Below are positions 7,935 to 14,941 of a DNA stretch of 64,000 bases, piece by piece (positions within the stretch are counted from its first letter, which is position 1; the number at the start of each line of letters is the position of its first letter). Position numbers and translations under genes: made by a program. The DNA comes from Planctomicrobium piriforme. Lineage in GTDB: Bacteria; Planctomycetota; Planctomycetia; Planctomycetales; Planctomycetaceae. The notes beneath the pieces are model-generated. The model was not told where the DNA came from. It did no database searches and worked only from the letters and a program-made list of their open reading frames with translations. The stretch lies in the NCBI RefSeq assembly GCF_900113665.1, contig NZ_FOQD01000006.1, forward strand, positions 186,001 through 250,000, given 5' to 3'.

Positions 7935-8726
7935 ATGGCACGGATCACCCAGGCCGACCTGAATCGCATCGCCAAGACGTTTGAAGAGCGGACCCCTGAA
8001 GAACTGCTGCGCTGGGCCAAGGAGACCTTTGGCAATCGGCTGGCGGCGATTTCGGCGATGCAGCAATCGGGCTGCGTCATGGGGCACATGATTTCCCGCA
8101 TTCCGCTCGATATCCCGGTGTTGTTTGTGGACACCGGCGTGATGTTTCAGGAAACGCTCGAAACCCGGGATCGCATGGCCAGGGAATACGGCCTGAAGGT
8201 CCGTACGCTCTCGCCTGAACTGACAATGGTGGAACAGACCGAGAAATTTGGAGTGCTGTATCTGTCCGTCGAAGGCCAGCAGGCGTGTTGCCATATGCGG
8301 AAGGTCGAGCCGCTGCTGAAGGTGAAAGGCGAATACGATGCACTGATCAGCAGCCTGCGCCGTGCCGACGGCGGCCGTCGAGGAGACTGCCCGATTCTGG
8401 CGATCGATATGGAAATGAACGCGGTTCGAATCAATCCTCTCGCCAACTTTTCTGACGAGGCAATGGACGATTATCTGCGAGCCAATAAGGTGATTATCAA
8501 CCCGTTGCATGCGCAAGGGTTTTCGACGATCGGCTGCAACCGTTGCACCACGCCGGTGATGCCAGGCGAACCGAAACGGGCTGGCCGGTGGCGACACTTG
8601 GGACCGTGGTCGACGTATTGCGGGATCAACCCGACCGACCTCGATGACGGCACGGCGACCTCGGCGGACCTGCCGCAGGATCTGATCGACCGCATCATGG
8701 GCCAGAAGACTGACTTCATGATCTGA
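7935..8726 (+). CDS. cysH: Phosphoadenylyl/adenylyl-sulfate reductase (assimilatory)
   Basis: The product is 263 residues from ATG 7935 (GAGGA upstream). It reduces activated sulfate to sulfite in cysteine biosynthesis. PP-loop features come first (AISAMQQSGCVMG, then PVLFVDTGVMFQETLETRDRM). The cysteine pairs C118-C119 in QQACCHMRKVEPL and C201/C204 in IGCNRCTTPV are the [4Fe-4S] ligands of APS reductases. RAGRW is followed by a near-C-terminal Cys229 in STYCGIN, the redox-active residue. The iron-sulfur cysteines favour APS over PAPS as substrate; this is family knowledge. No sulfurylase or sulfite reductase gene is adjacent. Confidence 0.93.
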   Translation: MARITQADLNRIAKTFEERTPEELLRWAKETFGNRLAAISAMQQSGCVMGHMISRIPLDIPVLFVDTGVMFQETLETRDRMAREYGLKVRTLSPELTMVEQTEKFGVLYLSVEGQQACCHMRKVEPLLKVKGEYDALISSLRRADGGRRGDCPILAIDMEMNAVRINPLANFSDEAMDDYLRANKVIINPLHAQGFSTIGCNRCTTPVMPGEPKRAGRWRHLGPWSTYCGINPTDLDDGTATSADLPQDLIDRIMGQKTDFMI

Positions 8727-8752
8727 CGGTCGCTGCTGATCACCCTGAAAAC

Positions 8753-8788
8753 AAAAGGCCCCCGGCATGGTGTGCAGGGGGCCTTTGT
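8753..8788. terminator. Bidirectional intrinsic terminator
   Basis: Arms caaaaggccccc and gggggcctttgt form a GC-rich stem flanked by A- and T-rich ends. It lies between the convergent cysH and RNase E/G genes and could stop transcription from both. Confidence 0.75.
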
Positions 8789-8810
8789 ATTTGGCGAACT
8801 GTCGAGCAAA

Positions 8811-8850
8811 ACCCTCACCCCGGCCCTCTCCCTGCGAGGGAGAGGGCCGG
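8811..8850. repeat. Family E palindrome (copy 1)
   Basis: The phrase accctcaccccggccctct leads into a 13-bp perfect stem at 8821-8833 / 8837-8849. Related GC-rich palindromes with the same lead occur near 22115, 28390 and 48996. It sits just beyond the 3' end of the RNase E/G gene. Confidence 0.75.
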
Positions 8851-8862
8851 GTGCAATGTCGT

Positions 8863-10428
8863 TCAGCTTGCGTTGTCGGCGCTCTTGAGGGGGGTGCCGA
8901 GTTTGTTGAAGCAACGGGTCTGCAAATGCGACGGGCTGACGTTGATGCCCGTCTGCACGCGGACTAAGACGCTGTAACGTTCTTCGAGATTGGTGATCTC
9001 GCGGCGTTTCTTGTTGATCAAATAGTCAGCGACGCGTTGGCTGACTTCCACGCGGACTTCAGCGACATCAGGGACCGATGCCGAGAGCATCAATGCCCGC
9101 ATGACTTCGATAGCCATGCTTTCGGCCGTCTTCACCTGACCTGCGCCGATGCAGCAGGGGCAGTCTTCGTAGGTGCTGCGGCGGAGTGAGGGGCGAATGC
9201 GCTGCCGGGTCATTTCGATCAGACCGAACGGGCTGATGCGGAGGACTTTGGTGCGTGCGCGGTCGCGTTCGACGCAGGTACGGAGCTTGCGCTCGACCCC
9301 GCGGCGATGCTTCTCTTCACGCATGTCGATGAAGTCGTTGACGATCACGCCCCCAAGGTCGCGGAGACGGATCTGCCGGGCGATTTCTTCGGCGGCTTCC
9401 AGGTTCACCTGATAGGCGGCCCGTTCGGCGTCGTCGGCGGAGCGCGAGCTGCCGCTGTTGACGTCGATAGCGACAAGGGCTTCGGTCTGGTCGATCACGA
9501 GTGAGCCGCCCCCCTTGAGGGGCACGCGGCGGCTCTGGATGCGGTCGATTTCGTCTTCAATCTTGTAGTGATTGAAGAGCGGCTGTTTGCCGTCGTAGTA
9601 CTGGACCCGATCGACGTGCTTGGGAAGCACGACCTTCATGAACTCGCGTGCCCGTTCAAAGGCCGCTGGTTCGTCGATCCAGATGGCTTCGATGTCGGTG
9701 TGGTAGATGTCCCGGATGGTCCGGGTGATCATGTCGCTCTCTTCGTAGATGTCGATCGGAGAAGGGAGCTTTTCCAGGCGGCGGACAATGGTCTTCCAGA
9801 GCCGCAGCAGGTAGTTCATGTCTCCCTGCAGGTCTTTGGCCGAGCGATCGACGCCGGCGGTGCGGATGATGAATCCGAGTCCGGCGGGGGGATCGAGGGC
9901 TTTGAGAATCTTGCGCAGGTTACGGCGCAGTTCGTCGTCGGCAATTTTGCGGCTGACGCCCAGGCGGTTCAGGCCGGGCATCAGGACCAGATAGCGGCCG
10001 GGGATGCTGATGTAGGTGGACAGGGTCGGGCCCTTGCTGCCGATCCCTTCCTTGATGACCTGCACGAGCACTTCGCTGCCGCGCTGAAAGATGTCTTGAA
10101 TGGGGGGTTTGTTCCGCGAGCTGCGTTCATTCAGCTTGGAGTTGCGTCCCCGTTCGACTTCATTGCGCTCGCGTTCGTCGAGCAGGTGCTTGTAGTACTG
10201 GTACTCCACGTCGCTCACATGGAGGAAGCCGTTGCGACCGACGCCGAAGTCGACGAACACCGCTTGAATGCTGGGTTCGATGTTAACGACCCGGCCTTTG
10301 TAGACGTTGCCGACATAGGCTTCGGCACTGGTGCGTTCGACGTACAGCTCTTCCAGAACGCCGTCTTCGATGATGGCGATCCGGCTTTCCTCAGGCTGGA
10401 GGACGTTGATAAGCATTTCTTTTTTCAT
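8863..10428 (-). CDS. rng: Ribonuclease E/G family endoribonuclease
   Basis: The product is 521 residues from ATG 10428-10426 (AGAGGG upstream), close to RNase G length and without the long scaffold tail of enterobacterial RNase E. An S1 domain begins near residue 37 (AYVGNVYKGRVVNIEPS, then VFVDFGVGRNGFLHVSD). The DNase I-like catalytic core has LVAIDVNSG (Asp322) and VNDFIDM (Asp365), the two metal-binding aspartates, 43 residues apart as in E. coli RNase E. DCPCCIGAG (Cys423/Cys426) is the zinc-link that pairs subunits. The enzyme trims rRNA and tRNA and starts mRNA decay. A frame extension upstream of this start is low-complexity Arg/Pro and is rejected. RNase G or a short RNase E cannot be told apart here. 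Confidence 0.93.
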   Translation of the reverse strand: MKKEMLINVLQPEESRIAIIEDGVLEELYVERTSAEAYVGNVYKGRVVNIEPSIQAVFVDFGVGRNGFLHVSDVEYQYYKHLLDERERNEVERGRNSKLNERSSRNKPPIQDIFQRGSEVLVQVIKEGIGSKGPTLSTYISIPGRYLVLMPGLNRLGVSRKIADDELRRNLRKILKALDPPAGLGFIIRTAGVDRSAKDLQGDMNYLLRLWKTIVRRLEKLPSPIDIYEESDMITRTIRDIYHTDIEAIWIDEPAAFERAREFMKVVLPKHVDRVQYYDGKQPLFNHYKIEDEIDRIQSRRVPLKGGGSLVIDQTEALVAIDVNSGSSRSADDAERAAYQVNLEAAEEIARQIRLRDLGGVIVNDFIDMREEKHRRGVERKLRTCVERDRARTKVLRISPFGLIEMTRQRIRPSLRRSTYEDCPCCIGAGQVKTAESMAIEVMRALMLSASVPDVAEVRVEVSQRVADYLINKKRREITNLEERYSVLVRVQTGINVSPSHLQTRCFNKLGTPLKSADNAS

Positions 10429-11585
10429 GGAACCCTCTTCGTCTGGCGGGACGAACAGGGTGCATCGCGCGGTATGTTGCCCTCGTGCGGAGAAGCGGCG
10501 ACTCGTCGTGGTCTTGCCGGGTCCCTGGGATCTCGCCGTTGGCCGCGGCGAGACAATTCCGAGCTGAGCGCGTGTTGTGAAACAGCGGGGCACGCGATTC
10601 AGCCGTCTGAGCGAGTGATGCAGGCTCAGGCGGGAGGACGAAGGGAGCAGCAGCAATAACGGGGGAGGCGTTTCCGCAGGGTCCGGCCGGAGAGGCTGCG
10701 ATCGGCTGGGGTGCGATTTCGAACGGCAGGCCTTCGAAATGTGTCGCTTCGAACGATGTCGAAACGATAGTCGCACCCGCCGGCAGCGGCCCGGTCGGGG
10801 AGGGGCCGGGCGCATCGTGACCGGTTCCCGTCGGCATGACGAGCCGAAACAGTTCCGGTGACAGACAGGCGCCGCAATGCACTCTGATCAACCCTGTATG
10901 GTGGTGATTCAATCGGGAGAAGACAGTGTCAGACACAGACCCGACACCGACAGTTTTGTTTTCTTTTGTATTCAGCCTGGCGTCCGTTGACCGAAAAGCA
11001 TTGGTCGGCGGGCGGCAGTGATCGTCATAAACTAATAAAATGACAGGGTGTACGCCAAGGTTGAAGGCTGGGCATTCCGGCTGAAATTGTGGGGCCGAGG
11101 GGAAAAGCCGGGTGACCCGGATTTCCCGGACGAGCGCAATTTTCGAGTCTTGAACGGTCGGCGAGAAGCTCTTTTCACTCACTCCCAAACCCTCGCCCAG
11201 GCGGAACTTGAGAGAAAATCGGCAGGAATGGCCGGAGGGGCGGATCTGGTCGATTTGGACTGGAAAACTTTCTCCAGCAGCTACGACACTTTGCCTGGGC
11301 AACAATCTGGCAACAGACTTGTCAGGCAGGGAACTCTTCTCTTGACCTGTCGCCAAACAGGGGGGATGATCCTGTGACACGTTCACTGCAAAGTGCGCAT
11401 TGTCAAAGATTTATCCACATTGGATCAGATGGGATCTGACGGATTTTCTGGAATCGCAGGACGCACTTCTGGGGATGTCTGTAAGGGGTGGCCGCGGGGC
11501 AAGTGCCGCCACCGAAACACAAGAATCTGCGCGACTGGTCTGACCCGACACGGGAGGGCTGCGGCAGATTGAGGATCACGAATTC
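10429..11585. other. 1.16 kb region without a convincing gene
   Basis: It lies between the divergent RNase E/G and SDR genes. Open frames of 331 and 109 codons exist, but they have no family signature, signal peptide or sensible composition and overlap each other. The stretch could hold promoters and a long leader for the RNase gene, but I see no recognisable RNA element in it. Confidence 0.5.
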
Positions 11586-12743
11586 ATGCGACATGTTCTG
11601 CTGACCGGCGCCACGGGTTTGTTGGGCCGGTATCTGATGAAAGACCTGCTCTCGCGCGGCGTGAAACTGGCCGTCCTGGTTCGACCGAGCCGCCGCAACA
11701 ATCCTTATGTACGGGTGGAAGCGGCGATGCGGGTCTGGGAAGACCAGTTGCAGCGCTCCCTGCCGCGTCCCAAGGTGCTGTGCGGTGACATCATCAGCAG
11801 CGACCTGGGTCTGAGCGGACCGGAACTCAGTTGGGCGACCGAGAACTGTGAAGCGGTGATTCACAATGCGGCCAGTCTGTCGTTCGTGAGTACCGGACGG
11901 CATAGCGAACCCTGGCGATCGAATGTCGGGGGTACCGAAAACGTGCTGGAGTTCTGCCAGCAGGCGGGAATCGAGAAGTTCCATCATGTCTCGACCGCCT
12001 ATGTCGCCGGAAAGCGCATCGGCCGGGTTTATGAAAATGAACTCAACGTCGGCCAGGAGTTTGCCAACCCCTATGAGGAGAGCAAAGTCGAAGCCGAAGA
12101 GAAGGTGCGCTCATCCCGTTTTCTGAAGTCGCTGACTGTGTTGCGTCCGGCGATTATTGTGGGCGACAGCAACTCTGGCCTGACGTTCACCTATCATAAT
12201 TTCTACGCGATGCTGCAGTTGGGATGCACCCTGGTGCAGAGCATGGCGCAAAAGGATTTCACAGGCAAAACCCGCGGCGACGACTTCAAAATCAACGTCG
12301 ATGGCCACGAGCGGAAGAACCTCGTGCCGGTCGACTGGGTCTCTGAAGCCATGGCCCGGATCATCACGACTCCGTCGCTGCATGGGCAAACTTATCACCT
12401 CACGCCCCGCGTGCCGGTGACGGTCCGCCTGATCCGCGATGTGATGGAAGAAGTGATGGAAACCTACGGCCTGACGTTCTCCGGCGCCGACGGGGTGATG
12501 GGGATCGATCAGGAGATCGAGCAGATCTTCCTGAAGCACATGGAAGTCTATCACTCGTATTGGAAAGACGATCCGGAGTTCGATTCGACGAACACGATCA
12601 AGGCGCTGCCGGACCTGCCGTGCCCGCTGGTCGATCGCAAGATGCTGACACATCTGGCCCGAGTGGCGATCCAGCGCGGCTTCAACTGGCGCGATCCCAA
12701 GGTCGAGGCGTCTCAGTTTCAGCCCGAACTCGTCGCCAACTGA
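11586..12743 (+). CDS. Extended SDR, thioester-reductase/fatty-acyl-reductase-like
   Basis: The product is 385 residues. It begins with MRHVLLTGATGLLGRYLM, the Rossmann GxxGxxG for NAD(P), and continues through CEAVIHNAASLSF near residue 98, a YEESKVEAEEK catalytic Tyr-Lys motif near 162 and LTVLRPAIIVGDS near 185. The layout resembles NAD_binding_4 reductases that act on acyl thioesters, but no carrier or adenylation domain is attached. The long C-terminal part (about 270-385) is of unknown role. The start is fixed by the Rossmann motif position. It is monocistronic, with 278 bases to the next gene. A sugar epimerase is a possible alternative. Confidence 0.82.
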   Translation: MRHVLLTGATGLLGRYLMKDLLSRGVKLAVLVRPSRRNNPYVRVEAAMRVWEDQLQRSLPRPKVLCGDIISSDLGLSGPELSWATENCEAVIHNAASLSFVSTGRHSEPWRSNVGGTENVLEFCQQAGIEKFHHVSTAYVAGKRIGRVYENELNVGQEFANPYEESKVEAEEKVRSSRFLKSLTVLRPAIIVGDSNSGLTFTYHNFYAMLQLGCTLVQSMAQKDFTGKTRGDDFKINVDGHERKNLVPVDWVSEAMARIITTPSLHGQTYHLTPRVPVTVRLIRDVMEEVMETYGLTFSGADGVMGIDQEIEQIFLKHMEVYHSYWKDDPEFDSTNTIKALPDLPCPLVDRKMLTHLARVAIQRGFNWRDPKVEASQFQPELVAN

Positions 12744-13021
12744 TGGCGGTGACGGCGAATCCCGACCGGATGGATGAATTTTGTCGGGCGGGAAGTTTCC
12801 GATATGGATCGGTTCGTCTCTTCGTAACCGGAAGAATCGATTCAATCGGAATCGGTGTCATTCCCTGTTGTTGCGTTTTTAACCAGTCCCCCTTTCTTTC
12901 CTGATTGTTCATTGCTTAAAGGGGTGCGTGTGCGAGCCGTACATGCCCCTTGTCGAGGGTGTTCAACAGGTTGAACGCTGGAGTGTGACGGTTCGCCATT
13001 TTCAGAGCAGGGGTGCTTTGT

Positions 13022-13420
13022 ATGGCAGAACGCAAACGAACGCAGGGATTGGAAATCGTTCGGACGCCGGGAATGGCGCTGGTGGCGATTGACCATCCGG
13101 CCTGGGATGGAACGAGCCTGTCGCTATTGCGCGACACGCTCGTGACCCTGATTGACCAGGAGCAGTGTCAGTCGGTGGTCGTCGACTTGTCGCGAACCGT
13201 CTCCTTGCCGGGCGGGGTCTTCGGCACTCTTTCGACCTGGGCTGAGCGCGGAATTGAGATCCGGCTATTGAAACCCTCCGCTGAAGTGCAGCGGATGTTG
13301 TGGTTTCAGAAGTTCGTCGTGCCCATCGAAGAGCAGGAACTCTACGCGCTGACGTTGGAGGAACGCGGGTTGTCGAGTCTGGCCGACGATGCTCCCTGGC
13401 GTGAACCTGCGGGCTGTTAG
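13022..13420 (+). CDS. STAS-domain-like protein
   Basis: The product is 132 residues from ATG 13022, with GCAGGGG nine bases upstream. LEIVRTPGMALVAI, QSVVVDLSRTVSLPGGVFGTL, an AERGIEIRLLKPS strand-loop and a VQRMLWFQKF helix follow the STAS fold of anti-sigma-factor antagonists. The serine phosphorylated in SpoIIAA-type proteins would lie in the segment that here reads LPGGVF, so the usual switch residue appears absent. It may work as a non-phosphorylated binding module. The gene is 125 bases ahead of the next unknown gene in the same direction. Confidence 0.7.
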   Translation: MAERKRTQGLEIVRTPGMALVAIDHPAWDGTSLSLLRDTLVTLIDQEQCQSVVVDLSRTVSLPGGVFGTLSTWAERGIEIRLLKPSAEVQRMLWFQKFVVPIEEQELYALTLEERGLSSLADDAPWREPAGC

Positions 13421-13545
13421 TTGCGTCGTGCAAAGCCAGCGCTGGCTCACAATCTGGTCTGGCGCTTCGCGCCGCAGATTCCGACTTCAGGCGCCTGTCG
13501 GGACATGACAGGCTTTCCGTGCGAACGATCATCAGGAGGATCACC

Positions 13546-14337
13546 GTGAGATTAAAAGTCCTTGCGCGGGAACTGGCCTGCGCGACAGCACAGCGACAAT
13601 CGAACCTCATCCCGGCGGAGCAAGCCCGCACCGTATTCGAAGAGTTCCTGCGAACGGCGGGTTATCTAGTCGGACTCTGGCGTCGCGAACTGCTTGGAGT
13701 GCCGAGCGGCCGGAGTCCACGACGCAGCATCGATTCGTTCGAAGAGATCACATTTGTCTGGATGTTTGTGAGGATCATGGCTGCGACATGGGCGTCTCGG
13801 GCTGTGCGGGCGGGGGCAATGCGGGAGGTGACGCCTGTCCTCGCACAATTACGGCGAGATGCGTGCGCTGTGCATCAGGTGCTGGAATGGCTGGAGCACC
13901 AGGCAACGCTGCTGGAGCGGGTGCAGATGTCCCGCTTTCGCAGACAGGTCGCGGCCTGGACGGATTCGCTGCTCGCTAGTTCTCCAGAGTATCCAATGAC
14001 GCTGGATTTCAGTCTCGACCCGGAACGTTGCCGTGAGTTCGCGTTCGATCACAATTTGAACCTCGAAGGCATTCACGCTCACGGGGCCGATGCGTTGCGG
14101 CGGGCTTCACTCACCGCGCTGGCGGGCGAGAAGAAAGTGACCCATCCCCTGAGAGGGGCAGTTTGCCGGCGGTTACAGCAGTTGTGTTGTGAGCTGCGCG
14201 GTTTTGATGAGGCAGCAAACGTGGGGAATACGCAAAGTCCCGCAGAGGGGTGTCTACGTCTGCCGGAAGCCGATGAACGGGGCGAATCAGCGACGGCGCA
14301 TGTGCCCCGACGATCTGACCGGAAAGCGACTGCCTGA
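13546..14337 (+). CDS. Hypothetical helical protein
   Basis: The product is about 263 residues from GTG 13546, with AGGAGG six bases upstream; an in-frame GTG at 13519 lacks this site. The predicted sequence is rich in Arg, Ala and Leu and looks helical (RTVFEEFLRTAGYLVGLWRR, APVLAQLRRD-like helices, LEWLEHQATLLERVQMSRF). There is no membrane segment or known motif. The last 50 residues look disordered. Length and the strong ribosome-binding site support it, but the lack of a family keeps confidence moderate. Confidence 0.5.
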   Translation: MRLKVLARELACATAQRQSNLIPAEQARTVFEEFLRTAGYLVGLWRRELLGVPSGRSPRRSIDSFEEITFVWMFVRIMAATWASRAVRAGAMREVTPVLAQLRRDACAVHQVLEWLEHQATLLERVQMSRFRRQVAAWTDSLLASSPEYPMTLDFSLDPERCREFAFDHNLNLEGIHAHGADALRRASLTALAGEKKVTHPLRGAVCRRLQQLCCELRGFDEAANVGNTQSPAEGCLRLPEADERGESATAHVPRRSDRKATA

Positions 14338-14352
14338 TCGCTTTGGGCGCAT

Positions 14353-14382
14353 AAAAAAACCTGCACGGACGAACCCGTGCAG
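14353..14382 (-). terminator. Intrinsic terminator of tRNA-Leu
   Basis: On the minus strand the stem CTGCACGG / CCGTGCAG (14382-14361) with a 6-base loop runs into seven T residues (14359-14353). It is 24 bases beyond the 3' end of the tRNA. Confidence 0.85.
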
Positions 14383-14405
14383 GGATGTCAGTGCAGGAAG
14401 GTGAG

Positions 14406-14490
14406 TGCGGTCGAGAGGAGTCGAACCTCCACGTCCTTATCGGACACAAGAACCTGAATCTTGCGCGTCTGCCAGTTTCGCCACGACCGC
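14406..14490 (-). tRNA. tRNA-Leu, anticodon CAG
   Basis: The 85-nt minus-strand sequence folds as a class II tRNA. The acceptor arms are GCGGTCG and CGACCGC with discriminator A. The anticodon stem CAAGA/TCTTG closes the loop TTCAGGT, giving anticodon CAG. A long variable arm (GTCCGATAAGGAC) and the T-arm GGAGGTTCGACTCC follow. CCA is not encoded. Confidence 0.96.
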
Positions 14491-14502
14491 AGCAGACGAG
14501 CC

Positions 14503-14530
14503 AGTGTAGCCGTTCGCGGGGGGCGGTCAA
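14503..14530 (-). promoter_or_regulatory. Sigma-70-type promoter of tRNA-Leu
   Basis: On the minus strand, TTGACC (14530-14525), a 16-base spacer and TACACT (14508-14503) lie 12 bases upstream of the mature tRNA 5' end. Both hexamers and the spacing fit a housekeeping promoter. Confidence 0.75.
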
Positions 14531-14941
14531 CCGAGGTCAGTGGGCGAGTCGGGCGATTCGGGATTGCGGCGGGGCGTCTCCCTGATTCCCGTCAGGAACG
14601 TCAAAGCCTGCGTGTTCAGCAACTTGTGCTCTCGCCCCGATCCCGGGGAGGTGTGGCGGAGTATGGACGCCGAACTTGCATGAAAGGCGGAATTTTAACG
14701 CCGCCAGGACGCGATAGGTTTATGAGATGCGCTCTATCCGCGAGGAATGACCTGGCAGGCAAAATCGCGCGGCGTGTGGTAGTCTGCTGGAACAGCGCAG
14801 GCAAAAACCGTTGAGTTCCGGCCAACGGGATCGCGGTTTGCGGGAACGGAACAGGCCTGAGGTTGGCGACGACACCCAATCACCGGCGGGAAATCAGGTT
14901 GCGGCCCTCCCTGCCTGACGGTCGACGAGGCAATCCCCTCT
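14531..14941. other. Intergenic region with no feature seen
   Basis: About 410 bases lie between the tRNA promoter and the FAD/Fe-S oxidoreductase start. Short open frames on both strands show no signature. It presumably holds the promoter for the downstream oxidoreductase-moaD-moaE run, but I cannot point to one. Confidence 0.4.

Noticed and set aside
9568..10659. 363-codon plus-strand frame
   Set aside because: It is antisense to the well-supported RNase E/G gene and rich in Asp/Val from the reversed codon pattern.
10391..11386. 331-codon minus-strand frame upstream of RNase E/G
   Set aside because: No domain, signal or ribosome-binding support, and its composition is unlike neighbouring genes. 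It also overlaps the RNase start region.
14616..14879. Short minus-strand frame near the tRNA
   Set aside because: No signature and no ribosome-binding site. It overlaps other random frames in the gap.
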